A stretch of DNA of 64,000 bases from NCBI RefSeq assembly GCF_014201615.1, contig NZ_JACHEU010000006.1, forward strand, positions 1 to 64,000. The letters run 5' to 3'. Of the stretch, positions 49,189-59,048 are shown in pieces; position 1 is the stretch's first letter, and the number at the start of each line of letters is the position of its first letter. The notes beneath the pieces are model-generated. The model was not told where the DNA came from, did no database searches, and saw only the letters and a program-made list of their open reading frames with translations. A program made the position numbers and the translations under genes. This DNA is from Aquamicrobium lusatiense. GTDB lineage: Bacteria; Pseudomonadota; Alphaproteobacteria; Rhizobiales; Rhizobiaceae.

Positions 49189-51177
49189 ATGTCCGCGACG
49201 AAAATCCTCTGGGGACAGATCAGTATCGTCTTCCTCATCATCCTCGCCACCACCTGGGGCTCGACGCAATACGTTGCCTGGAGCCTCGGCTATCAGCCCC
49301 AGCTCGGGCCGCCCTGGTTCGTGCTCTTCGGCGTGCCGGTCTACTATCCGCCCGCGATCTTCTGGTGGTGGTATTTCTATGAAGCCTATGCGCCACCGAT
49401 CTTCGCCAAAGGCGGGATCATCGCGGCCTCGGGCGGCTTCATCGCCATTGCGGTCGCCATCGGCATGTCGGTCTGGCGGGCGCGCGAGGCCAGGAACGTC
49501 GTCACCTATGGTTCGGCGCGATGGGCCGAGAAGTCCGAGATCAGGGCCGCGCGCCTCCTCGATCCCGATGGTGTCGTCCTCGGCCGATACGAGAAGGAAT
49601 ATCTGCGCCATGACGGGCCGGAGCATGTGTTGTGCTTCGCGCCGACCCGATCCGGCAAGGGCGTCGGACTGGTCATCCCGTCGCTCCTGACCTGGCCGGG
49701 CTCGGCGATTGTCCACGACATCAAGGGCGAGAACTGGCAGCTCACATCCGGTTTCCGCGCGCAGCATGGCCGCGTGCTGCTCTTCGATCCCACCAATCCG
49801 AACTCCTCGGCTTACAATCCGCTGCTCGAGGTGCGCCGCGGTCAGTGGGAGGTGCGCGACGTCCAGAACATTGCCGATATTCTGGTGGACCCGGAGGGTA
49901 GCCTCGACAAGCGAAACCACTGGGAAAAGACCTCCCATTCGCTCCTCGTCGGCGCGATCCTGCATGTCCTTTATGCCGAGCCGGACAAGACGCTGGCGGG
50001 CGTTGCCAAATTCCTCTCCGATCCCAAGCGCCCGGTCGAATCCACCCTGCTTGCCATGATGCGAACCCCGCATCTGGGGGAAGCGGGACCGCATCCCGTC
50101 GTCGCCAGCGCGGCGCGCGAGCTGCGCAACAAATCCGACAATGAAATGTCCGGCGTGCTGTCGACGGCCATGTCCTTCCTCGGCCTCTATCGCGACCCCG
50201 TGGTCGCCGAGGTGACGCGCCGGTGCGACTGGCGGATCAGCGATATCGTCGGGGGCGATCGGCCGACGACGCTCTACCTCGTCGTGCCGCCCTCCGACAT
50301 CAACCGCACCAAGCCCCTGATGCGATTGCTGCTGAACCAGGTCGGCCGTCGCTTGACCGAGGATCTGCAGGAAAACGACGGCCGGCATCGCCTCTTGCTG
50401 ATGCTGGATGAGTTTCCCGCGCTTGGGAGATTGGACTTCTTCGAGACCGCGCTGGCCTTCATGGCGGGTTACGGCCTCAAGAGCTTCCTGATCGCGCAGT
50501 CGCTGAACCAGATCGAGAAAGCCTATGGGCCGAACAACTCGATCCTCGACAATTGCCATGTCAGGGTGAGCTTTGCCACCAATGACGAACGCACGGCCAA
50601 GCGGGTCTCCGACGCACTCGGGACCGCCACCGAGATGAAGGCCATGAAGAACTATGCCGGGCACCGCCTTGCGCCCTGGCTCAGCCATCTCATGGTCTCG
50701 CGCTCGGAGACCGCGCGGCAGTTGCTCACGCCGGGCGAGATCATGCAGCTTCCGCCCGACGACGAGATCGTCATGGTCGCCGGCATCCCGCCGGTCCGGG
50801 CGAAGAAGGCGCGGTATTTCGAGGATGCGCGGTTCCGCGAACGCCTTCTCGCACCACCAGACCTGACGCCGCCCGACACGGCGCAGGCGGACGACTGGAC
50901 CGCACTGCCGATTCCCGAGCGACCGGAATATTCCGGAGAAGAGCCTTCATCTGAACCGGCCGAGGATGAAGACCCGACGCAATCCGAACGCAGGCTGCAA
51001 CCCGAACTCACCCGCGTGAAGCCGGTGGAGAAGAAGAAACCCATCGAGAACGAGTTCGAGGCGGGCCTGGCCGATGATCCTGACGAAGAAGCAGCGCAGA
51101 ACCGGCGCATGATGACACATGCGCAGGGGATCGCCCGTCAAGTCTCGATGAACCCCGGCGACGGCATGGAACTCTAG
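49189..51177 (+). CDS. traG: TraG/VirD4 coupling protein
   Basis: A 662-aa inner-membrane ATPase. Transmembrane helices lie near 11-35, 45-65 and 75-95. The Walker A motif is FAPTRSGKGVGLVIP (near 150) and Walker B is LLLMLDEFPALGRLDFFE (near 403). FATNDERTAKRVSDALG and AMKNYAGHRLAPWLSHLMVSR match VirD4/TraG. It hands the relaxase-DNA complex to the Trb channel. The acidic C-terminal tail is variable. Confidence 0.93.
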   Translation: MSATKILWGQISIVFLIILATTWGSTQYVAWSLGYQPQLGPPWFVLFGVPVYYPPAIFWWWYFYEAYAPPIFAKGGIIAASGGFIAIAVAIGMSVWRAREARNVVTYGSARWAEKSEIRAARLLDPDGVVLGRYEKEYLRHDGPEHVLCFAPTRSGKGVGLVIPSLLTWPGSAIVHDIKGENWQLTSGFRAQHGRVLLFDPTNPNSSAYNPLLEVRRGQWEVRDVQNIADILVDPEGSLDKRNHWEKTSHSLLVGAILHVLYAEPDKTLAGVAKFLSDPKRPVESTLLAMMRTPHLGEAGPHPVVASAARELRNKSDNEMSGVLSTAMSFLGLYRDPVVAEVTRRCDWRISDIVGGDRPTTLYLVVPPSDINRTKPLMRLLLNQVGRRLTEDLQENDGRHRLLLMLDEFPALGRLDFFETALAFMAGYGLKSFLIAQSLNQIEKAYGPNNSILDNCHVRVSFATNDERTAKRVSDALGTATEMKAMKNYAGHRLAPWLSHLMVSRSETARQLLTPGEIMQLPPDDEIVMVAGIPPVRAKKARYFEDARFRERLLAPPDLTPPDTAQADDWTALPIPERPEYSGEEPSSEPAEDEDPTQSERRLQPELTRVKPVEKKKPIENEFEAGLADDPDEEAAQNRRMMTHAQGIARQVSMNPGDGMEL

Positions 51178-51181
51178 CGAC

Positions 51182-51610
51182 ATGACCAATCCCCGGAAAA
51201 AGAGAAAGGTCACGGTTTATCTCGACCCGGCCATCGAGAAGTCCTTGGCGGACTTTGCCGCCCGCCGGGATCGCTCGCAGTCCATGATCGCAGAGGCTGC
51301 CATCGCGTCCTTCCTGTCACCCGATGATGCCGAGCGCCGGGAGGCGATCGTCGCCCGGCGCCTCGATCAGATCGACCGCCGCATCACGCGGATGGAACGC
51401 GATGTCGGCATCGCGGTCGAGACCCTGGCGGTCTTCATCCGCTTCTGGCTCGCCACGACGCCGGCCCTCCCGGAACCTGCTGCGAACGCGGCCAAGGCCA
51501 AGGTGGGAGAGCGGTATGAGGCATTCATCACCGCGCTCGGCCGACGGCTCGCCCAGGGGCCCAAGCTCCGGCAGGAGGTTTCCGAGGATGTGCCCGAATC
51601 AGAAAACTGA
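51182..51610 (+). CDS. CopG-like ribbon-helix-helix protein
   Basis: A 142-aa protein: RKVTVYLDPAIEKSLADFAARRDRSQSMIAEAAIASFLS (8-46) is a ribbon-helix-helix domain, followed by a helical tail (VGIAVETLAVFIRFWLATTP). It starts 4 bp after traG. Homologues sit between traG and trbB in many Tn4371-like ICEs. It may bind oriT or the 8-bp inverted repeat before trbB and repress transfer; neither is shown. Confidence 0.8.
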   Translation: MTNPRKKRKVTVYLDPAIEKSLADFAARRDRSQSMIAEAAIASFLSPDDAERREAIVARRLDQIDRRITRMERDVGIAVETLAVFIRFWLATTPALPEPAANAAKAKVGERYEAFITALGRRLAQGPKLRQEVSEDVPESEN

Positions 51611-51743
51611 CTGCCGCGCACCGGACAGAGGCGACGGGCACGGCTTCAGAACAGGGCAACACCGCCGTCTCCCTGTATTTTTATCCCACACTACTACGAC
51701 GCCCGAAACTTGTTGAACCGACCCGTTTTGCGTCTCTTTTAGT

Positions 51744-51761
51744 GATCCCCAGTTGGGGATC
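51744..51761. promoter_or_regulatory. operator candidate upstream of trbB
   Basis: GATCCCCA (51744-51751), two bases GT, TGGGGATC (51754-51761): a perfect 8-bp inverted repeat 32 bp before the trbB start, in the only gap (51611-51793) between the tra and trb operons. It is likely a repressor site at the trb promoter. Confidence 0.6.
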
Positions 51762-51793
51762 GCATCTCGCCTCCCCGGTGGAACGGGGACGAG

Positions 51794-52792
51794 ATGGCAG
51801 GCAGCAACCACAAACAGGCAAGTGTTGACCGCGGCGCGCGGATGCTCCGGACGGCGCTCGGGCCTGCCATCTCAACCTTGTTGCTGGAACCTTCCGTCGT
51901 CGAGGTCATGCTGAACCCCGATGGTCGAATCTGGGTGGACCGGCTGTCCGAGGGTCTGGCCGATACGGGCGAGACGCTCACTGCCGCCGATGGTGAGCGC
52001 ATCGTCCGCCTGGTCGCGCATCATGTCGGCGCAGAGGTCCATGCCCGCTCCCCGCGCGTTTCGGCGGAACTGCCGGAAACCGGCGAGCGCTTTGAGGGCC
52101 TACTGCCGCCCGTCGTCGCAGCCCCGGCCTTCGCCATCCGCAAGCCCGCTGTGGCCGTGTTCAGCCTCGATGATTATGTCGCCGTCGGCATAATGAGCCG
52201 GATGCAGGCCGAAGCCCTGCGGCTGGCGGTCGCCACCCGCGCCAACATCCTCGTGGCGGGCGGCACCTCGACCGGCAAAACCACCCTGACCAACGCGCTG
52301 TTGGCCGAGGTCGCAAAGACCTCGGATCGCGTCGTGATCATCGAGGACACCCGCGAGCTTCAATGCTCCGCGCCGAACCTCGTCGCCATGCGCACCAAGG
52401 ATGGCGTCGCCACCCTGTCGGAACTGGTGCGGTCCTCGCTGCGCCTGCGCCCTGATCGTATCCCGATCGGCGAGGTGCGCGGCGCCGAGGCGCTCGACCT
52501 GCTCAAAGCCTGGGGCACTGGCCATCCCGGCGGCATCGGCACCATCCATGCCGGGAGCGGGATCGGCGCGCTGCGCCGCCTCGAACAACTCATCCAGGAA
52601 GCCGTTGTCACCGTCCCGCGCGCCATGATCGCGGAGACCATCGACCTCGTGGCCGTCCTGGCCGGGCGCGGTTCTGCGCGCCGGCTGGCCGAACTCGCCC
52701 GCGTCGAAGGCCTCGGGCCGGACGGCGACTACCGGATTTCGCCCGCCTTTTCAGAACCCGCCACCACTCACGATTTAGGAGACCCCGAATGA
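51794..52792 (+). CDS. trbB: TrbB, VirB11-type secretion ATPase
   Basis: A 332-aa hexameric AAA-like ATPase. The Walker A motif is [14 protein letters not shown] (from ~155), the Asp box region [14 protein letters not shown], and Walker B/His box [15 protein letters not shown]. It powers pilus assembly and substrate transfer from the cytoplasmic side of the channel. It is the first gene of the trb operon and overlaps trbC by 4 bp. Confidence 0.95.
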   Translation: MAGSNHKQASVDRGARMLRTALGPAISTLLLEPSVVEVMLNPDGRIWVDRLSEGLADTGETLTAADGERIVRLVAHHVGAEVHARSPRVSAELPETGERFEGLLPPVVAAPAFAIRKPAVAVFSLDDYVAVGIMSRMQAEALRLAVATRANILVAGGTSTGKTTLTNALLAEVAKTSDRVVIIEDTRELQCSAPNLVAMRTKDGVATLSELVRSSLRLRPDRIPIGEVRGAEALDLLKAWGTGHPGGIGTIHAGSGIGALRRLEQLIQEAVVTVPRAMIAETIDLVAVLAGRGSARRLAELARVEGLGPDGDYRISPAFSEPATTHDLGDPE

Positions 52793-53121
52793 TCCGTCGC
52801 GCCTTCCGTATCCGCCATCACATCGCCACAGCGGCCGCCGTCACCTATGTAAGCCTCTTCATAGCACCCGCCGCCCATGCCTCGGGGTCTTCCATGCCCT
52901 GGGAAGCGCCGCTGCAATCCATCCTCGAATCCGTCGAGGGGCCGGTGGCCAAGATCGTGGCGGTGATCATCATCATCGTCACCGGCCTGACGCTGGCCTT
53001 CGGCGATACCGGCGGCGGCTTCAGGCGCCTGATCCAGATCGTGTTCGGCATCTCCATCGCCTTCGCGGCCTCATCCTTCTTCCTGTCCTTCTTCAGCTTC
53101 GGCGGCGGGGCGCTGGTCTGA
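52789..53121 (+). CDS. trbC: TrbC, pilin (VirB2-like)
   Basis: A 110-aa prepilin: signal peptide (about 1-31, ending AAHASG) and two hydrophobic helices (IVAVIIIIVTGLTLAFG and FGISIAFAASSFFLSFFSFGGGALV) separated by a short basic loop, as in VirB2/TrbC pilins. The RP4 homologue is cyclised by TraF; the traF gene is present upstream. Start overlaps trbB, stop abuts trbD. Confidence 0.88.
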   Translation: MIRRAFRIRHHIATAAAVTYVSLFIAPAAHASGSSMPWEAPLQSILESVEGPVAKIVAVIIIIVTGLTLAFGDTGGGFRRLIQIVFGISIAFAASSFFLSFFSFGGGALV

Positions 53122-53402
53122 TGGCGGTCGCCTTCGAAGCGCTCGACGACGTGCCGGGCTTCTCGATTCCGGTTCACCGCGCCCTGACCGAGCCGATCCT
53201 GCTCGGCGGCGCACCACGCTCGGTCGCCATCCTTAACGGCACGCTCGCCGGTGCTATCGGTCTCGGTCTCCAGCTCTGGCTTGCCGGCATCCTGATGTGG
53301 GCGGTCGGGCACATCGCCGCCGTCTGGGCCGCGAAGCGCGATCCGCTCTTCGTCGAGGTCGTGCGCCGCCATCTGCGTATCCCCGGTCATCTTTCAGTGT
53401 GA
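53121..53402 (+). CDS. trbD: TrbD (VirB3-like)
   Basis: A 93-aa protein with the VirB3-type layout: N-terminal soluble strand FSIPVHRALTEPILLGGAPRSVAILNGTL, then two close hydrophobic segments, and a C-terminal AKRDPLFVEVVRRHLRI. It anchors the VirB4-like TrbE at the membrane. Overlaps trbC. Confidence 0.9.
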   Translation: MAVAFEALDDVPGFSIPVHRALTEPILLGGAPRSVAILNGTLAGAIGLGLQLWLAGILMWAVGHIAAVWAAKRDPLFVEVVRRHLRIPGHLSV

Positions 53403-53412
53403 GGCACGATCC

Positions 53413-55923
53413 ATGATGAACCTTGCGGAGTACCGCCGCACCGCATCGCGCCTCGCCGACTACCTGCCCTGGGTGGCGCTGGTTGGCTCGGGCGTGGTCC
53501 TCAACAAGGACGGCTCGTTCCAGAGGACTGCGAAGTTTCGCGGACCGGATCTGGATTCCGCCGTCGCGGCCGAACTGGTTGCGGTCACCGGGCGTCTGAA
53601 CAATGCCTTCCGCCGTCTGGGCTCGGGCTGGGCGATCTTCGTCGAGGCGCAGCGGACCGAGGCCGCGACCTATCCCGCGAGCCGCTTCCCCGATCCCGCC
53701 TCGGCGCTGGTCGATGCCGAACGCAAGGCCGATTTCGAAGAGGAAAGCAGCCATTTCGTCTCGGGCTACTTCCTGACCTTCTTGTGGCTTCCGCCCGCAG
53801 AAGACGCGGCACGTTCGGAATCCTGGCTTTACGAGGGCCGCGAGACCTCGGGCGTGAATCCCTGGGAACAGGTGCGCGGCTTCATCGACCGCACCGACCG
53901 CGTGCTGGCGCTGCTCGACGGGTTCATGCCCGAATGCCGCTGGCTCGATGACGCGGAGACGCTCACCTACCTCCATTCCACCATCTCGACCAACCGCCAT
54001 CGCGTGCGCGTGCCCGAAATTCCGATGCACCTCGACGCGCTGCTGCCGGATCAGGCGCTGACCGGCGGGCTGGAACCGCGCCTGGGCAATCAGCATCTCC
54101 GGGTACTGACGATCACCGGCTTTCCAGGCGTCACGACTCCCGGCCTGCTCGACGAGTTGAACCGGCTGGCCTTTCCCTATCGGTGGTCCACCCGCGCCAT
54201 TCTCATGGACAAGGTGGACGCGACGCGGCTGCTGACCCGTATCCGGCGCCAGTGGTTCGCCAAGCGCAAGTCCATCGCCGCCATCCTCAAGGAGGTGATG
54301 ACCAACGAGCAATCCGCACTGGTCGATACCGATGCCGCGAACAAGGCCGCCGATGCGGACATGGCCTTGCAGGAACTCGGCGCCGACATGGCCGGCATGG
54401 CCTATGTCACCGCGACCGTCACCGTATGGGACGGGGACGCCCGCCGCGCCGACGAGAAGCTGCGGCTGGTCGAGAGGATCATCCAGTCCCGCGATTTCAG
54501 CGTCATGGTCGAGACGGTCAATGCCGTCGACTCCTGGCTCGGCAGCCTGCCCGGACATGCCTATGCCAATGTCCGGCAACCGCCGGTCTCGACGCTCAAC
54601 CTTGCCCACATGGTGCCCTCAAGTGCCGTGTGGGCGGGCGAGGGGCGGGACGATCACTTCGGCGCACCCCCGCTGCTCTATGGCAGGACCGAAGGATCGA
54701 CCCCGTTCCGGTTTTCCCTGCATGTCGGTGATGTCGGCCACACTCTCGTCGTCGGCCCGACCGGCGCGGGCAAGAGCGTGTTGCTGGCGCTGATGGCCTT
54801 GCAGTTCCGGCGCTATCCGCGCAGCCAGGTCTTTGCCTTCGACTTCGGCGGCTCGATCCGCGCCGCGTCGCTCGCCATGGGCGGTGACTGGCACGATCTT
54901 GGTGGCGAACTGACCGATGCAGCCGAGACATCCGTTTCGCTGCAACCGCTGGCGCGCATCCACGAGACGGCCGAGCGTGCCTGGGCGGCCGACTGGATCG
55001 TGGCGATCTTGACGCGCGAGAACATCCAGATCACCCCCGAGGTGAAGGAGCATATCTGGACGTCGCTGACCTCGCTCGCCTCGGCCCCGGTGGGGGAACG
55101 CACCATCACCGGCCTTGCCGTGCTGTTGCAATCGAACGACCTGAAACAGGCGCTGCGGGCCTACTGTGTCGGTGGTCCCTATGGTCGCCTGCTGGACGCC
55201 GAAAGCGAGCATCTGGGATCGGCGGACGTGCAGGCCTTCGAGATCGAGGGGCTGGTCGGGACCGGCGCCGCGCCTGCCGTCCTCTCCTACCTGTTCCATC
55301 GCATCGGGGACAGGTTGGACGGCCGGCCCACGTTGCTGATCATCGACGAGGGCTGGCTGGCGCTCGATGATGATGCCTTCGCGGAGCAGCTCCGTGAATG
55401 GCTCAAGACCCTTCGCAAGAAAAACGCCAGCGTCATCTTCGCCACGCAGTCGCTGTCGGATATCGACAATTCCGCCATCGCCCCGGCAATCATCGAAAGC
55501 TGCCCGACGCGGCTCCTTCTGCCCAACGAACGCGCGATCGAGCCGCAGATCACCGCGATCTATCGCCGCTTCGGCCTCAATGACCGGCAGATCGAGATCC
55601 TCGCACGGGCGACGCCCAAGCGCGACTACTACTGCCAGTCCCGGCGGGGTAACCGGCTGTTCGAACTGGGCCTGTCCGAAGTCGGTCTCGCGCTCTGCGC
55701 CGCGTCCGCCAAATCCGACCAGGCATTGATTGCCGAGATCTTCGCCGAGCACGGCCGAGACGGCTTCCTCGCCGCTTGGCTTCGAGCGCGCGGCGTCGAC
55801 TGGGCGGCTGACCTGATCCCGGACCTCATCAATCTCGCGGTGGAAAGCGAGGACCTGCCACCGCTCGTCGTCGATGAAGACGAGTTCGGCATCACCCTGG
55901 AAGAAGAGGAGATCACTCCATGA
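53413..55923 (+). CDS. trbE: TrbE, VirB4-type ATPase
   Basis: An 836-aa ATPase: N-terminal CagE/TrbE domain with YRRTASRLADYLPWVALVGSGVVLNKDGSF, Walker A VVGPTGAGKSVLLALMALQF (near 447), Walker B LLIIDEGWLALDDD and the downstream FATQSLSDIDNS. VirB4 proteins are the most conserved T4SS component and drive pilus biogenesis. It starts 10 bp after trbD and overlaps trbJ by 4 bp. Confidence 0.95.
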   Translation: MMNLAEYRRTASRLADYLPWVALVGSGVVLNKDGSFQRTAKFRGPDLDSAVAAELVAVTGRLNNAFRRLGSGWAIFVEAQRTEAATYPASRFPDPASALVDAERKADFEEESSHFVSGYFLTFLWLPPAEDAARSESWLYEGRETSGVNPWEQVRGFIDRTDRVLALLDGFMPECRWLDDAETLTYLHSTISTNRHRVRVPEIPMHLDALLPDQALTGGLEPRLGNQHLRVLTITGFPGVTTPGLLDELNRLAFPYRWSTRAILMDKVDATRLLTRIRRQWFAKRKSIAAILKEVMTNEQSALVDTDAANKAADADMALQELGADMAGMAYVTATVTVWDGDARRADEKLRLVERIIQSRDFSVMVETVNAVDSWLGSLPGHAYANVRQPPVSTLNLAHMVPSSAVWAGEGRDDHFGAPPLLYGRTEGSTPFRFSLHVGDVGHTLVVGPTGAGKSVLLALMALQFRRYPRSQVFAFDFGGSIRAASLAMGGDWHDLGGELTDAAETSVSLQPLARIHETAERAWAADWIVAILTRENIQITPEVKEHIWTSLTSLASAPVGERTITGLAVLLQSNDLKQALRAYCVGGPYGRLLDAESEHLGSADVQAFEIEGLVGTGAAPAVLSYLFHRIGDRLDGRPTLLIIDEGWLALDDDAFAEQLREWLKTLRKKNASVIFATQSLSDIDNSAIAPAIIESCPTRLLLPNERAIEPQITAIYRRFGLNDRQIEILARATPKRDYYCQSRRGNRLFELGLSEVGLALCAASAKSDQALIAEIFAEHGRDGFLAAWLRARGVDWAADLIPDLINLAVESEDLPPLVVDEDEFGITLEEEEITP

Positions 55924-56702
55924 CGTACAAACTGCCCCGGTTCCCCCGCACGGCGAGCGCCTCGGTGCTCGCCCTCGCGCTCGCTGCCCCGCTGGCACTG
56001 GCCCCGGTGTTCACGACGCCTGCCCATGGCTTCTTCGGCGGCTTCGGCCGCATCGTCTACGACCCGACCAACCATGCCGAGAACCTGCTGACCGCCGCCC
56101 GGACGCTGGAGCAGATCAACAACCAGATCACCAGCCTCCAGAACGAGGCGCAGATGCTGATCAACCAGGCGCGCAATCTTGCGAGCCTGCCCCACAGTTC
56201 GCTTCAGGCGCTTCAGCAGAATGTCCAGCGCACCCAGCAGCTTCTCGGGCAGGCCCAGAACATCGCCTTCGATGTGCAGAACATCGACCAGATGTTCCAG
56301 CAGGACTACGGCAACCTGTCGCTGACCGCGACCGACCAGCAACTCATCGCCGATGCCCGGTCCCGCTGGGAGAACACCGTCGGTGGCCTCCAGGACGCCA
56401 TGCGCGTCCAGGCCGGTGTCGTCGGCAATATTGACAGCAACCGTACCGAGATGTCGGCGCTGGTCGGCGAAAGCCAGGGCGCGACGGGTGCGCTTCAGGC
56501 AACCCAGGCCGGCAACCAGCTTCTCGCCCTGCAATCGCAGCAGCTCTCCGACCTGATCGCGGTGATTTCGGCAAACGGCCGCGCCGATGCCCTGACCGAG
56601 GCCGAACGTGCGACCGCCGCCGAACAGGGCCGCATCCAGCGCGAGCGCTTCCTGACGCCGGGCTCGGGCTACCAGCCCGGCAATGCGCAGATGTTCAACT
56701 GA
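55920..56702 (+). CDS. trbJ: TrbJ (VirB5-like)
   Basis: A 260-aa secreted protein with a long signal peptide (to about residue 39, APAHGFFGGFGRI cleavage area) and helical, glutamine-rich coiled-coil repeats (TLEQINNQITSLQNEAQMLINQARNLA; VQRTQQLLGQAQNIAFDVQNIDQMFQQ). VirB5-like proteins sit at the pilus tip or base and contact the recipient. Overlaps trbE. Confidence 0.92.
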   Translation: MTYKLPRFPRTASASVLALALAAPLALAPVFTTPAHGFFGGFGRIVYDPTNHAENLLTAARTLEQINNQITSLQNEAQMLINQARNLASLPHSSLQALQQNVQRTQQLLGQAQNIAFDVQNIDQMFQQDYGNLSLTATDQQLIADARSRWENTVGGLQDAMRVQAGVVGNIDSNRTEMSALVGESQGATGALQATQAGNQLLALQSQQLSDLIAVISANGRADALTEAERATAAEQGRIQRERFLTPGSGYQPGNAQMFN

Positions 56703-56718
56703 GGAAAGGAGGCAGAGC

Positions 56719-57006
56719 ATGGAGGGGAAGGTGCTGGCCCGGATCGCGGCCATCGTGTTCGTCGCGATCGCGATCACCGCAACGGTGATCGAGATGACGC
56801 GCGAGGATGATCCCGTGCCGACCAGCACCGCTCCCTCACTTCAGCCGCCGGCCGATCCCCTCCGCGCGACGCTGCGCTGGTGCCAGCAACTCGGCGAGGC
56901 GGCCGGCAGCGATGCCGATTGCCTCGCCGCCTGGGCCGAAAACCGCGACCGTTTCCTTGGCCGGACGCCAGCCCCGGCGACGCCGGCACCGAACGGAGGG
57001 CAGTGA
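56719..57006 (+). CDS. TrbK-alt-type entry exclusion candidate
   Basis: A 95-aa protein: an N-terminal membrane helix (VLARIAAIVFVAIAITATVIEM), a Pro-rich linker and a small helical domain with two cysteines (LRWCQQLGEAAGSDADCLAAWAENRDRFLG). This pattern is the putative TrbK-alt family found between trbJ and trbL. By analogy it may block redundant conjugation into cells that already carry the ICE. Start after GAAAGGAGGCAGAGC. Confidence 0.82.
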   Translation: MEGKVLARIAAIVFVAIAITATVIEMTREDDPVPTSTAPSLQPPADPLRATLRWCQQLGEAAGSDADCLAAWAENRDRFLGRTPAPATPAPNGGQ

Positions 57007-57009
57007 ACC

Positions 57010-58362
57010 ATGGGCGGAACGGGCGTCATCGACAATTTTCTCGGCATCTTCACCAGCTATATCGACTCGGGCTTCGGCCTGCTCGGCGGCGAGGTTGCCT
57101 TTATCGCCACGACGCTGATCGTGATCGACGTGACGCTGGCGGCCCTGTTCTGGGCCTGGGGCGCCGATGATGACATCATTGCCCGACTGGTGAAAAAGAC
57201 GCTCTTTGTCGGGGTCTTCGCCTATATCATCTCCAACTGGAACAACCTCGCCCGAATTGTCTTCGAGAGCTTCGCGGGCCTTGGTCTGATGGCCTCGGGC
57301 ACCGGGTTTTCTGCCGCCGATCTTCTGCGCCCCGGCCGCGTCGCCCAGACCGGGCTCGAGGCCGGGCGACCGCTGCTCGAGAGCATCTCCGATCTGATGG
57401 GCTGGGTCGCGGTCTTCGAGAACCTCGTCCAGATTCTCTGCCTGTTCTTCGCCTGGGCGCTGGTGATCCTCGCCTTCTTCATCCTCGCCGTGCAGCTCTT
57501 CGTCACCCTGATCGAGTTCAAGCTCACGACCCTCGCGGGCTTCGTGCTGATCCCCTTCGGCCTGTTCGGAAAGACCGCCTTCATGGCCGAGCGCGTGCTG
57601 GGCAACGTCATCTCTTCCGGCATCAAGGTCCTGGTCCTCGCCGTGATCATCGGCATCGGATCGACGCTCTTCGGCCAGTTCACCGCGGGTTTCGGGGGTG
57701 TGACGCCGACCATCGATGACGCCATGGCGATTGTGCTGGCCGCCCTGTCTCTGCTGGGCCTCGGTATCTTCGGCCCTGGCATCGCCTCGGGACTGGTGTC
57801 CGGTGGGCCGCAACTCAGCGCGGGGGCGGCCATAGGCACCGGCCTTGCCGTTGGTGGCGCTGTGATCGGCGCCGGAGGGGCGAGCATGCTGGCGGCACGC
57901 GGGGCGGGTTCTGCACTCTCCGGTGGTGCCGCCCTCGCACGTGGCGGCGTCACCGCGGCGGGTGCTGCCTCGAGCGCCTACACGCTTGGCTTGATGGGCG
58001 GAGGTGGTCTCGCCGGCGGGATGGCTGGTGTAGCGCGCGCCGGGGCTGCTGCCGCGGCATCACCGCTCAAGAAGGCCTCCTCTCGCGCGGCTGGCGGGAT
58101 CCAGTCCAGCTTCGTCGAGGGCGTCAAGGGCGGTGTTGCGGCGACGGGCGGAACCACCTCGATGGGCACGGTCGGCGGTGCGGCATCCGAGCATGGCAGC
58201 TCCGGCCCATCCTCCGCCGATGGCCCGCCTGCCTGGGCGAAGCGCATGCGCCATAGCCAGGCCGTGAGCCATGGCGTGCGCGCTGCCGCCCATGCCGTCC
58301 GGTCGGGTGACAGCCACGGCTCGGGCTCCTCCGTCAATCTCTCCGAAAGGGATCGCTCATGA
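57010..58362 (+). CDS. trbL: TrbL (VirB6-like) channel protein
   Basis: A 450-aa polytopic protein. Five to seven transmembrane helices lie in residues 25-275 (VAFIATTLIVIDVTLAALFWAW; WVAVFENLVQILCLFFAWALVILAFFILAVQLFVTLIEF). The C-terminal 180 residues are Gly/Ala/Ser-rich and cytoplasmic. VirB6 proteins form the inner-membrane path for DNA. Overlaps trbF by 4 bp. Confidence 0.93.
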   Translation: MGGTGVIDNFLGIFTSYIDSGFGLLGGEVAFIATTLIVIDVTLAALFWAWGADDDIIARLVKKTLFVGVFAYIISNWNNLARIVFESFAGLGLMASGTGFSAADLLRPGRVAQTGLEAGRPLLESISDLMGWVAVFENLVQILCLFFAWALVILAFFILAVQLFVTLIEFKLTTLAGFVLIPFGLFGKTAFMAERVLGNVISSGIKVLVLAVIIGIGSTLFGQFTAGFGGVTPTIDDAMAIVLAALSLLGLGIFGPGIASGLVSGGPQLSAGAAIGTGLAVGGAVIGAGGASMLAARGAGSALSGGAALARGGVTAAGAASSAYTLGLMGGGGLAGGMAGVARAGAAAAASPLKKASSRAAGGIQSSFVEGVKGGVAATGGTTSMGTVGGAASEHGSSGPSSADGPPAWAKRMRHSQAVSHGVRAAAHAVRSGDSHGSGSSVNLSERDRS

Positions 58363-59048
58363 ACCTCTTCAGGCGCTCCGCCACCCATTATGGCAAGACA
58401 CCTCAGCCAGAGACGCCTTACCAGAAGGCCGCGCAGGTCTGGGACGAGCGTATCGGCTCCGCCCGCGTTCAGGCCCGCAACTGGCGCTACATGGCCTTTG
58501 GCAGCCTGATCCTGGCGGCGGGTTTTGCCGGCGCCCTGGTCTGGCAATCCGCACGTGGCACGGTAGTGCCCTGGGTCGTTCAAGTCGATGCGCTCGGCGA
58601 GGCCCAGGCTGTCGCTCCGGCCTCCGCCGATTACGAGCCCACCGATCCCCAGATCGCCTTCCATCTCGGCCGCTTCATCGAACAGGTCCGGTCCATCCCC
58701 GCCGATCCGATCATCGTGCGGCAGAACTGGTTGCGCGCCTATGAGTTCACCACGGATCGCGGGGCGGCTGCTCTGAATGACTTTGCCCGCGCCAACGACC
58801 CGTTCACACGCGTCGGTCGTCAACAGATCGCCGTCGAGGTGTCCTCTGTCATTCGGGCCTCGCCGGGATCGTTCCGCGTCGCCTGGAGCGAGCGCCACTA
58901 CGAGAACGGCCAACTTTCCACGACCGAGCGCTGGACCGCGATCCTGACCGTCGTGATCCAGACGCCGCGCAGCGCCGAGCGCCTGCGCGCCAATCCCCTC
59001 GGAATCTATGTCAACGCGATCAACTGGTCGCGGGAGATGAGTCAATGA
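58359..59048 (+). CDS. trbF: TrbF (VirB8-like)
   Basis: A 229-aa bitopic protein: one N-terminal helix (YMAFGSLILAAGFAGALVWQSA, about 45-67) and a periplasmic VirB8 domain (ADYEPTDPQIAFHLGRFIEQVRSIPADPIIVRQNWLRAYEFT...). It nucleates channel assembly. Overlaps trbG. Confidence 0.93.
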   Translation: MNLFRRSATHYGKTPQPETPYQKAAQVWDERIGSARVQARNWRYMAFGSLILAAGFAGALVWQSARGTVVPWVVQVDALGEAQAVAPASADYEPTDPQIAFHLGRFIEQVRSIPADPIIVRQNWLRAYEFTTDRGAAALNDFARANDPFTRVGRQQIAVEVSSVIRASPGSFRVAWSERHYENGQLSTTERWTAILTVVIQTPRSAERLRANPLGIYVNAINWSREMSQ

